This document shows, piece by piece, positions 23,701 through 34,600 of a stretch of DNA of 64,000 nt (its first letter is position 1; each line of letters starts with the position of its first letter). Position numbers and translations under genes: made by a program. Source of the stretch: Litoditis marina (Eukaryota; Nematoda; Chromadorea; Rhabditida; Rhabditidae); NCBI GenBank assembly GCA_964036275.1, contig OZ038433.1:10717009-10781008 (forward strand), given 5' to 3'. The notes under the pieces were generated by a model. That model was not told the DNA's origin and made no database searches. It saw only the letters and a list, made by a program, of their open reading frames with translations.

Positions 23701-26553
23701 CGTTCCGGTGATTCCCGGAATCCTTGCCACTATTTTCATGTGCTTCGTGCCGGAAACCCCGAAATACCTGATTGGATCTAGGTAAGAGAAATTCGTTATT
23801 TTCTGCTTCATATTCCGAATATGCCTATTTTCGAAAATTCTTCCACATTCTGTAGATTTTAAGCAGTACAAAGGTACACCAACAACAACTCTTAAGAAAG
23901 AGTGTTGAAAATGTAGGTATAGGAGCGGAATAGAGAGAACGAGCTCGAAGATAAAGAGAGAGAACCGAGAGAAAGAGAGAGAGAGAGAGAGAAAAAGAGA
24001 AAAAGAGGGATAAATAAGGAAGATTAATGAAGAGCAAAAAGAGAGAGAAAGAGAGAGAGAGAGAGAAAGAGAGAGAGAGGAAGAGAGAAAGAGAGAGAGA
24101 GAAATACAACAACTATATTTCAGAAAGGACAAGGAAGGTGCTCTCCGATCTCTCCGTTATTTCCAAGGAGCAGAGGCCGACGAGACACAACTTCTCGGAG
24201 ATCTGACCAGTGATCAAACTACGAATGGACAGGATGCGTCTTCATTCACGGTTTGTAGAGAGTTCTTCATCTATTGTTGTCATGCAATTTATCACTGTTG
24301 CACGTAAAACAGGCGAAACTAATATTATTGGTTTGGGTTTGGACCTTTTAGCAGCCAAAAGTTCTGCTGTGTTCGATGGTATCAATTTGGTGAACAGAAC
24401 TGCAGAATTTTTTACAACACGTTTTCGTGTTTTCACTCAATTTAATTTGTTTACAAACATATTACCGTCACCGTCTTGTTTGCAGGACTTTCTCCGCGAG
24501 CCACATCTGCTGCGTGCCTTTTCTCTGTCGGTGGCAGTACTGGTGCTTACCCTTCCCTTCTATCCTATCCTCCAGAGCAGCACCTTCTTTTTCACGGAAC
24601 TAGATATACCTAAGTGAGTTATTGGTAAAGTAAAATAGAAAATAAGGTGTTTCTGTACCTGATTCAATAGTAGACAAGTTAACAAATGAAGACCTTTTAT
24701 AACTTACCTCTCAGCTTCTCACGGAAACGGTAAGTTAGAGAAATCATATCACGGGTTTGTTCGCCATGTGTTTTTTCGAATATTAATGTTATGTTTTAGA
24801 AGCACCGCTCAACTGTCCTCCTTCCTTCTAATGGTGCTTCTCACTTTCTGCTGTGTGGCGTCTACAACGGTCGTAGACAATATTCCTAGACGGTAAGTAG
24901 TGAATTAGTTTTAGTCAGACGCACTAGGGTCAGAAAGAATCTCAAAAACGGTGTGGGAAATTTAGGAAATATTGTCTAGATTTGAAAATTTCACTCTTCT
25001 CAAACAAAACTACTGTTTCTATAGTTGAAATGACATTCTAGAAGTCATGCTCTTATTTACGTTCACGAATTAAAAAAATTCAGTAATAAGTATCACAGAT
25101 CTATGAATATTCCGCGTGAAAAACGTGTAACCCCATTATTTTAGGGTTCTCCTTCTTACCGGTGGCACTTCGTGCATTTTCTCTCTCGGTGTTTTTGTGA
25201 TTGCCGCCCAATTTCGGCTACAGTACCTGGCGATGGGCGCCATTTTCGGATTTGTATTCTCCTATGGGTACGTTTTTGGTCAAACTACAAAGTAAAAAAG
25301 TTGTCCTGGTTCTTATTCATACTGTTGATTTCAACATTAGATGTTCAAAGAATGGTGTACAGACAAAATCATATTGTCATAAAAAGATTACGTGGACGTT
25401 TGATGTGTTTAGAGGTACCGCGTTAGAGATTTGAAAAGATGGAAGGCTATACAATCAATACCGCCTCCGTTTCAGTTTTGCTTCATTCATTTGTGTGTGT
25501 GTACTGTGTGCATTTGTAGGATTTCTGAAAGGTTCGTTTGATCTATAATATCAATATCCCTCCTGTTTCAGTTTCGGCGTGGGTCCGGTGGCGTGGTTCA
25601 TCTGCCCCGAACTGGTCCCCCTCCCCTATCGATCGATAATGTTCTGTTCCTGTTATGCCGTGCACAGCTGTCTGGTTGTCGTCACCAACTTCGCCACAGT
25701 GCCGTTGTTCACGGTCAGTTTTTGCCATCTTTGTATACTGAAAATATATATTTGAGACATTTTTTTGTGCAAAATCGACGGCAGTTTATTGAAAGGCGTA
25801 CGGAGGAGGCGGAATCTCCTGCGACAAAGGCCCCCTCCCTTAGAAAATCTCTGTATCTTTTGTTTCTTGCTCACAACTCACTGTATAGGGTTTGCTCGTT
25901 TCGTCGTAATGTTATACGGTGTATATTGCCTTCTCCAGCTGTGTTCGTAATTTGACCCCGTTTTTCTCGGTCGCAATTCGTTATACAATACAATACAATA
26001 GTTTATTACGGGACCAGAATCGGTACAATTCGCCGCAACATATTATCTTTCCAAGTGTGCATATCTTCTCTGGCGGTCCTCATTCAGTTTCTTATGGTGT
26101 ATGTCAATTGTTAATTATGTTAATTATGATTAGGTTAATGTGCTCAGTAAGAGATGTACCCAAAACCGTTTCGACCCTGATTCAAGACGGTATAAACCCA
26201 AAACCGTCTTGAATCAGGGTCGAAACGGTTTTGAGTACATCTCTTACTGAGCACATTAACCTAATCATACCACCATCCAAAAGTCCTAGTGACACAATTA
26301 TATTTTGTTCAAATAAAATAACCTAATATGTTAATTATGGTCTATGTCGAGATAAACCTACAACAAAAGTCCTTTAATGTAGCCATACCTCTGTTCATTT
26401 TAGGCCGTGGGCGGACTCTGTTTCCTTCCGATCTACTTGGTCCCCTGCTGCATTTCGCTGGTCTTCATCTACATCTACCTCCCAGAGACCAAGGGACGAG
26501 AGACGGCAGACATTGTGACGGAACTGAAACGGGAGAAGAAGACAATTGTCTAA
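20714..26553 (+). CDS. MFS sugar-transporter-like membrane protein (SLC2-like, 12 exons)
   Basis: A 12-helix plasma-membrane carrier of the sugar-porter type. Exons: 20714-20905, 21761-21860, 22523-22602, 22976-23050, 23370-23475, 23676-23781, 24124-24250, 24486-24613, 24800-24892, 25145-25267, 25572-25713, 26404-26553; all phases close to 473 aa. Family motifs in order: DQWGRK after helix 2, [15 protein letters not shown] in helix 4, [20 protein letters not shown] in helix 5, PETPKYL after helix 6, [15 protein letters not shown] in helix 10, and PETKGRE after helix 12. Helix 7 reads [19 protein letters not shown] and lacks the QQxxG motif of true glucose transporters, and the helix 8-9 loop has DNIPRR instead of DxxGRR. 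Substrate specificity is therefore open. The mRNA is probably trans-spliced at 20709/20710. Confidence 0.92.
20975..21045 (+). repeat. Degenerate copy of transporter exon 1 end plus donor
   Basis: GAGTCCTTCACCAAGAGATA, TAGACCACTGAAGCTTAGTG and AGGTGAGAAAA copy 20863-20915 at roughly 87% identity. A CCTCAG just upstream could serve as an acceptor. Exon use of the copy would enter out of frame and meet TAG. Confidence 0.9.
21882..22117. mobile_element. MITE family P1, 236-bp copy 3
   Basis: It begins TGTAGTTCGTTCCACCC and ends TGAAACAGAGTATA, with subterminal CTCTACAGTAA and TTACTGTAGAAGG. It lies in the transporter intron, 21 bp after the donor. Confidence 0.85.
23138..23178 (+). repeat. Probable copy of transporter exon 4 end plus donor
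   Basis: CTCTATCATATCTGAAGGTACGC resembles CTCTATCTACAGGTACGCC of the exon ending at 23050, followed in both by a similar CTTTGTAATT or CTCGTAGTT. This is weaker than the other cases. Confidence 0.5.
23952..24108. repeat. GA-rich microsatellite
   Basis: Long GAGAGA runs with interruptions lie directly before the acceptor of transporter exon 7 (24124). This makes the usual polypyrimidine-side region of the intron purine-rich. Confidence 0.9.
26125..26328. mobile_element. Dispersed repeat R1, intact hairpin plus tail
   Basis: The inverted arms TATGATTAGGTTAATGTGC and their complement enclose 145 bp of near-perfect hairpin. A tail of about 60 bp follows (CCATCCAAAAGTCCTAGTGA). It lies in the last transporter intron. 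Confidence 0.8.
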
Positions 26554-26733
26554 TTAAGTATGTATATAGTAATGTATCTGGATTGTAGTTTGATCTAGCG
26601 AGCTTTGAATTCCCACCAAAACGCAGCTGGATCGACCTAAAACAAAGCAAAACAGTAATCTTATACTGTTCTAGCGTCACTAGAGCGATCGTACCGCTAT
26701 ATCCCGAAAACATGGTTTATGCAAAGTAATCAG

Positions 26734-26739
26734 AATAAA
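26734..26739 (+). terminator. Polyadenylation signal of the transporter
   Basis: AATAAA lies 181 nt after the TAA stop of the transporter. Confidence 0.5.
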
Positions 26740-27414
26740 AAGTAAGGTACCTTCAGTAATGTTACTGTGTACCCAGAAATATTTGTTTAGCTTGCGGTAC
26801 AGTAGCTTTCCCATATTTGATGTGATTCGATGTTTGAGCTGGTTCTAGCTTATTATCAACCAAAAGTAATTTTTATAACTGTGGAACCATTACAGCAAAC
26901 ATGCTGCAAATCTATCTGGAGAAAATTCCGAATACAAATGTGTTCATGTTGTTACGTTGTTGTGTTCCATAATAATAGGTACTTACTTTTATAGTTCACG
27001 TTTTATACCAAATAATAACCAGATTTCATTGTTCTATTCAAAAGCATTCCTAGCACCTTCAATGTTCATAATCATAATATTACTATGTCTTTCTTGAATG
27101 TGCACTGTATTCATATTGGTCTCGCTCAAATGAAAAGTATTGTGATTGAATGTGATGATAGATCATGTATTCAACCAAAGAAAAATGTATGAATACCAAA
27201 AATTTTGCGAGGAAGAAAAGAATAAGGATTGGAAAATAGCAAAAAGGGTGCTTTGTAACTATTACACCTATTCTATTTCTGTAGCCTTATGACAAGTTTC
27301 ATATTGTAAGAACATTCAATGGGGCTTGCTCTAGGAAAAAAAACAGCTATCCACTTCTTCTGCGGCTTTCAGTTTGATCATAATGGTTAATCTTGAGAAC
27401 AGCAGTAGTGTATG

Positions 27415-27437
27415 NNNNNNNNNNNNNNNNNNNNNNN
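27415..27437. other. Assembly gap (23 N) at the centre of an inverted repeat
   Basis: The Ns are flanked by AGTAGTGTATG on the left and its complement CATACACTACT on the right. The outer AGTTTGATCAT (27371) and ATGATCAAACTACAA (27463) belong to the M1 mini hairpin family. Confidence 0.9.
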
Positions 27438-28546
27438 CATACACTACTAACAGCTCGGGATCGATGATCAAACTACAAGTCATTGTACTGGGTAAGACCT
27501 GTTTTAGAAAAAAAAACTTTCGTTGACCGGTATTATTTCTATGAGGAGTTGAAAAATGAGCGAACACTCGTTCTGTAAAATTCTTCGTAAAATGCGCAAA
27601 ACTTGAAATGGCCCATTTGATAACAATCTCCATTTGTTCTAAAAGGGATTAACCTCAAATACTGCTCATTTTTTTCTCAATACGACATTGTAAATATTCG
27701 AAACACACGTTTTCACAGACCATTTTCATTAGGAACATAATTCAACATATTATAGAACAGAAATTCATATGAAACTCCAATCAATCTAACAGGACGAGTG
27801 GTCAAACCATCAGCTGATCAGTTTCTAGAAAATTATTAGAATAAAACATTCATGCAAATGACGATAACTTTTGGGAGCATATAAAAATCTTTCAACTTAT
27901 GATTGCAAATAAAAACCTCCCAAAGGTCCCCGTTCAACCGAGCTGAAAAACTTGCTCAATAAAACAATCGGAAAGACAGATTCAAATGAAACAAACGATA
28001 TTTTGCTGACAAAAGAGAACAAGGGTTATAGAACAAGTAAAAGAGTTGTGCACACACTAATCCATGTTCCAGATCTCACATAAGTTGATGTGAATATATA
28101 GAGCATGGAGTACAACATAGGCATCAATTCCTCACTAACAAATCAAACCCTGAACTCATCAGCTTAATCAAAATATCGCTAAAACAAAATCGATAATGCC
28201 CGCTGTGGTACCAAACTGAAAACATCATGAAACGTAACAACGGCACAAGAGGCAGCAGGTTGGATATAAACTATATCAATCGAAAATTATTAATATAAAT
28301 ATTATTATTCTACTATCTAACCTGCCACCAACTGCGACTAACTCTATATGAAACTACACACGATAGGCCAATAATCAATAAATCTATCACAACTCTATAC
28401 AAGAAGCCCCTTCCTACCGAAAGGGGATATATTGTGCCATGTACAGACAGACCCGTAGAGACCGGTGAGTGACCAGAGAAACAGAAAATGGGGGATAAGT
28501 CCCGGGGAAGTCCCAAAATACAGTAGACAACTGATGGGAGTGTTGT

Positions 28547-28635
28547 CTAGACGAGAAGAATCAGCATGGCTGTCAGCAGAGAAACCAAAAAAATTCCTTT
28601 TGACCACGCACTCGACTCCAATGGATAGGAACGAG
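28547..28635 (-). CDS. Ephrin terminal exon: GPI-anchor signal
   Basis: This exon enters in phase 1 after a TTTCCAG acceptor and encodes ARSYPLESSAWSKGIFLVSL, then a hydrophobic run ending LLV and TAG. Small residues (ESSAW), a short spacer and about 16 hydrophobic residues at the extreme C terminus form a typical GPI signal. It is too short and ends too abruptly to be a transmembrane helix with a cytoplasmic tail, so this is an A-type-like anchorage. Confidence 0.88.
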
Positions 28636-31600
28636 CTGGAAATCAAGATAGAATGAGCCTCAATGACCATAATAACTAATGATGCATTCTATTTCAACTT
28701 TTTTGGAAACATGTATCAATATCGAGTGCGACTTGCCAGCCGACCAACATACTTAACGGATTCTTCCTAAGGTTTGAAAGCGAAATTGCTGTTTTTTTCA
28801 TTCTATAATCCTTGTTCAGGCAACTTTATGGATTTCTATACAAATCGATCTAATATGACCACAATGAGCCGATTTCTTGTAATACATAATGAATATAACT
28901 TGTAGAACGTACCGCCCTCCTCGCCAATAGTATACGCGAATGGCTCGTCATGGAGTAGTTTCTCGGCTCCATTGATAACGTCTTGGTAGATGCTCACTGG
29001 ATCCCATGGATTACTCGAGTCCTGTAAGATTTTGAAATTAACAAAACTAAAATTCTCAATGAAAATTCTTTATCAGCCACCCGTGTAACACAAGATTAGG
29101 GTCAGCCGAGCTACTCCGAACAATAAGAAAGAAAATTCACCAAAGTAAAGATTGAATTCTAAACTGTGCTCAATTAACCTTTTTCGAGTAAACTTTACTA
29201 CTAGCATAAATGACACTAACCTTAACCTCCACTCTGACCTCCTCTTCTACATGTCGTTCACGTGGAAACGTGCCAGTGATACCATTGGTGGCCATTTGGA
29301 TGACCTGAAAATATTCCTCACTCAGTTTTCGCTGAGAACTTTCCTTTTTGAACTTACGCCACCAGAATTTTGAAAAAAAAAACTTTCCCTGTTACTTTCT
29401 CTCAAAAAACATTAATATGCAGTTTTTGCAATTTGAAAAATTCTAATATCTCCATTCCGTAATTATCACGCTTCTAACGTTGTAACTGTGTAACTAACCT
29501 CTGCGAATTGACCCTGTCCAATGTCAAATTTCTCCAGATGTTTGTTAACAACGTTGTCCGGTACGACGGTCTTCTGACCTGAATCGGCCGGGGCAGTGCG
29601 GTAACGGATCATTTTGGGATGATGGGGCATGGCGGGGTGGTTGCCTGAAAACAAGAATAATGTAAATATTAACAAGTGAAAAGCATAGGTGCATAGGTAT
29701 CGAGTTCAAAATTTCAGTTTTGAAAAAAAGTTCTCGAGTTTTCAACTGTCAGCCTTAAACGGGGAAAAATTTGACCTATCCAAAATACGGCAAATTCCAC
29801 AAGGAACCGCGAATTTCGTTAACCCTGCCAGTTAACCGTTAACCATTTAACCATTTTTTACAATTAACCATTTAACCATTTTTTAACGTCTTTTGGGCAA
29901 AATTCGCGGTTACCAAGTGGTTAACAAAAGTGTTAACCATTTTTTTGGTTACCGGTTAACTGGCGCGGTTAACAAAAAACGCGGTTAAATAAAGAATTCG
30001 CCCCAAAATACAGTCTACCTAAATTACGGTATTGCCACTGACTGAGCGGACTACCGTACCTGTTCCGTGTTGTTCCAGATCGCGTGCGAACACCTGCGGT
30101 ACCGATTCCTTCTCCCTGACCACAATCTTCAGTCGCATATTGTCACTTTTACACAGGCCTCCAGTGGACGTATTAATTGTGTCAGCACTTCCCGTCGAAG
30201 TAGCTGAAACAGTCAAATTATACTTCGACATATTTGCCATCATTCTTCTTTCACGTCACTTCATATATCTGATATTTTGTTTTTCGAAAGAAAAAATAAG
30301 ATTCGAAAAGAATTTCATTAGTTTCGGCTACATCTTGTCATAAAACCAAATGACGAGCGAGTGAACAACAAAACACTAGAATATGCTTCTTGACAAATAC
30401 TAAGAAAAGAAATTTAAAAAAACTCACAAAGCCAATTATAGCTCTGATCTTTGGAACTACTTTCGAAATTACTAGCCAAGTAACGTTGAACTGATAGAAA
30501 TCTTCCACTCACAAAGCCAGTAATAGCTGTGATCAGGCTGGAACTCGAGTGCCCCGGGCAGGGCCGATTTCCGTACCACCGGAACCAGCGTGGACCGACC
30601 GGCCATTCCCTCTCCGCACAGCACAACCTGTCGTTTAGCCGACTCCAACATACAGGACATCGTCGACATTAACGATCCCTGTAACAGAGAAAATGTTGAA
30701 CACACGAGACGGAAGATAAGACAACTACTCCTCAAGATAAATATTAGATCTCATTATACAGGTTACAAAATCCCATGAAAAACTATTGGTTCCTCGACTT
30801 CAAGCTATTCTAACTGTATTATTTGATTTTTCCGTTATTACACACTCTGTAATGAATATTTGATATTTTGATTTGATTATGTGCTAAGCATACCTGATAG
30901 ACAATGAGATACTTCTCATCCTCATCAGCCGTCTCGTCGGGACAGATGATTCTCAGTCGATCTCCCAGGCGAACGGTTATCGTCGGCTCTTCGTCCGCCC
31001 ACCTGCAATACGGCAAATAAACTACTCGATACATCAATCAGATATAGACAACTTTTTGAGGAGGGTTATTGCTAAACACATACACAACTAATATTGTTGC
31101 AGTTGATCAAACATTCAAACTACGACCAATATATCTGTCCTCTAAAACTAAGCTTAACATGCACCAGCTTCAAACTACAAACATCAGAATCGAACAAGTC
31201 TCGTTTGCCGTTTTCACGTTCCCAGGACGAAAACTCATTTGATTCCCGTAGTTTTTTTGTTCAGTTGTTGAGTCATATGAATGAGAAAAAGTTCTATTGA
31301 AGTATCTCAGTTCAACGTTTCAAAACTATATTTCCTCTCCCTAGATAGGGCAATTCGCCCTGAACCACACACCCACGTAACCAGAAGACCGCGCGCCGAG
31401 GGGGTATATTACACGGGGATTTCCGGTCAATGAGCGCGCGCCTGATGCAATCCCATTAATAGACGAATAGACCATCTTTGGCGGTATTGGGCTTGACACC
31501 CGTCTACGCTCCAATTACACAACAAAACAACACCGCAACCTCTTGGTTATCTGGAGATTATCCGCGACCAACGCAGCTCAAATCATACCACCTGACGCAA

Positions 31601-34600
31601 TAAGCACCCAAGTCATTTATGCTCAGCTGTCAGCTTATTTTACGCAAAATTTAGTCGACTGTCCAAATCGAACCCAATCTGGTGAGTGGTGAAGTCCGAA
31701 GTCCATTTTGAATTCAAAACTAGCCAATGAAGATACTCAGGTTATTAATATGAGCAATCCCTGTTACTACAACGTTCTTTCTCAGTTGTCACAAGTTACA
31801 GCCGAATTTTCAAACTTCTGTGTGATTATTTTATATGGTGTACACGAAAAATTTATAAACCACCTCAATCTTAAGATTGTCTCGATCTCGAGCAAACTCT
31901 CAGACAGGAGGCTGTCCGGACCACTCCCCTGCCTGCCAACGCAACTGCCTTCTCTGATTGTTTGACCGTTGGACACCTGCCAAACTAATTGACGGACAGT
32001 AACGCGTGCGACAACAAACAGACCGAGAAATAAGCTCACATTGCCCACTGAGTAATTGAATAATTGTACTACTCGCTGCTTGAAACTGACAGGTGGTGTT
32101 GCACGCGGCTCGCATACTTTCCAGACAAATCGACAGACTACTGTATACTGTATGCGTATACTGTATGTACAGTAGACATACACAAAACCACTACACTCAA
32201 CTCATCGTCCTATAAACGTTGAAATTTGAAATATCAGCCACCAGATAAAAATGAACAATGTTTACTCGTGATGTGACCAAAACTTTTTTTTATAGTTATA
32301 ACGACTAAGTGTTATTAATAACACCTACCACCCACACCCATCTTGTTTCATGCTCATTACAAGGAACAACCTTGGACACCGGCCAACTGTGTGAACAATG
32401 TTATCGAAGAAAATCTCCGCGCGACGGCCACAATCAAAGACGCGGACCGCCGTTTGGAGGCACGGATTTACCGCTCTATTAATCGACACCCTCCGTCCGT
32501 CCTTCTGGTACTTGGGAAACGATGATTAAGACGACTTAGACGACTATTTAGGCGAGATCAATCCCTCGAGATAACACACCGTGGTCTTGCCGGTTATCAC
32601 ACTGTAGTGTAGTGTACTGAAGTCTAGGTGAAAAGCAAATGTGTCGAATTCGCAGCGAAGACAACATATTTCTAATTCATACAACCCAATTCAACTTTAC
32701 GTCCAACTACGACTTGTAAAGGATGCATAGTAAATGAGGGAAAACGGTTTCACTAACATATACTTCAATAAGTTTGCTGTTAGAACCAGTCGTTTTCATC
32801 CAATCTCACTAAAACGTCCCTAATACCAGAATCGAGTAGCACTCCGGGTACTCGCACCGCCAAACCACAATAGACGTCGTCTTTCGTGCATTGATATGCA
32901 AACAGGGTCACAATAACCCGGGAGGTCTGTCAGGTAGCCGAGCCATTCATGGTGTGACCCCACACAAACTGCGCCACCACCCTATACCACTGTTCGCTAG
33001 GCTTTCGATTTGGAAAAACATAACCCAAGTCAAATAGATGTAACTCTTCTCTTAAAATAATATTATTCTTTCACTACCTCAAAAACAACGCACTGCGTTA
33101 TAGACTACTGTGAGCCATTACTCTTTGGAAAATTCAAAAAATATCCCCAATTTCTCAGGCACAAACGAACCCACGAACGAAACGGGCGGCACATTAAAGG
33201 CCCATTTCGCACCGGGCGCCACCTCCTAATGTAGCCATTCCCGATGAAATAGATGCTATCTACATCTACTGCACAACAGCATGTTCGCACTTCTTTCAAT
33301 CGAACACAATGTGCCGCAGAGATGGCATTGGAAATAGTGGATATTTCGATCGTATCTCCCAACAAATACAGATTAGTTAGGTACCACTCCAGAGTCGAAT
33401 AGAAACTCAACAAATTCATATAATTTCTTAGCCTATCCCAAGAAAAGATCTGAATTTAGTGGATCCGTAATAACTAGGTCTGCTGGTAATCTAAAATCGA
33501 AACTAGTTTCATGGTCCGCAGGAAGGGAACAAAATGTGTCGTTCCGTTATTTACCCCCTTGCACTTGCACATCATAATGAGCACCTGATCATAAATGAAT
33601 AACCCCGAGCAAACAAGGCCAGGTGACAGAATGAGCCAGCAATAGAGAACGGCTGTGCATGGCGCAACTGAGCCGCGCATTTCTGATTATCAATCAAGCG
33701 TTGTTTTCTAACACCTTTCCCTATTGGGATAAGTACTGAAGGGGCATGGAACCGGCAATTAGACGGACACAGTCCCCCATTTGCCTAATTGGCACGATAT
33801 TGTGGCTGGTTGGTGGCAACCTGACCTTGCCTCGTTTCCGCTAACCAATGTTCCAACACAATACACGACACATGTTTATGACTGTTTGTCCCATGTGCCT
33901 CTGTCTCTACGCGTAATCACTCGGAAAACAAAACATGACTCGGAAAACAAAACACGTTTTCGGCCCAACATTCGAGAAAATAATTGAAATTCGGGACAAT
34001 TTTGATAAGTTCAATCTTCGAATTGGAATATTTTGGGTTCAGAAAGCTTGTTTCTGACTATTTACCATTGACTTTTGATTTTTGAGGGGGGGGGGGGGTC
34101 GTTCCGGTTGTCAGGCCGGTAGAAATTTTGGTCATCCCTAGACTCATTTAATAAAAATATACACCTAAAATATACGAACTCAATGTAGGCTTGTCGTCAA
34201 CAACAACACGATTCCCACCAACCACACGAAAACAACCAAAAACTCTCCATCCTACTAACATAGTCCTCATAACATAATTAGTCTGGCCCCGTGCACAAAT
34301 AGACGTCTTCTTCTCAAAAGAGTCAAGGCGACCTCTGATTTAGTATTAATCGCATACGACAGGGTGGTCAGTCATTTTTCAAACTCGCCCAATTAGCGGC
34401 AAACGAAATCTGGAACGGCGATTCCGTCGAATTCAAACCGCGGATCCGAACACTGCAGCTGTCGAGTCAAATCAGAATTTACCCATCACCTAATGCCAAA
34501 ATTATACGCGCGCGGAACGGTAATTTCATCAAATAATCGTGGTGTGTGGCGCATTAAAACTAGAAAATAGACGTTCTGCGAAAACATCAGCTCGCTATTG

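Larger units (their letters stand above)
26554..28546. other. Tail-to-tail intergenic region
   Basis: This lies between the 3' ends of the transporter and the ephrin. It contains the transporter poly(A) signal, a TTGTAGTTTGATC terminus at 26583 and the assembly gap at 27415. Nothing else convincing was seen. Confidence 0.6.

Noticed and set aside
23677..24132. Minus-strand Ser/Leu-rich frames of 151 and 95 codons
   Set aside because: They translate the GA microsatellite and the antisense of transporter exons 6-7.
27331..27633. 100-codon minus-strand frame crossing the N gap
   Set aside because: It runs through unknown bases and hairpin DNA and has no family features.
28313..28516. Alternative ephrin terminal exon with a hydrophobic stretch (VVIDLLIIGLSCVVSY)
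   Set aside because: The exon at 28547-28635 has the correct phase, a strong TTTCCAG acceptor and a typical GPI tail, and comes first in transcription order.
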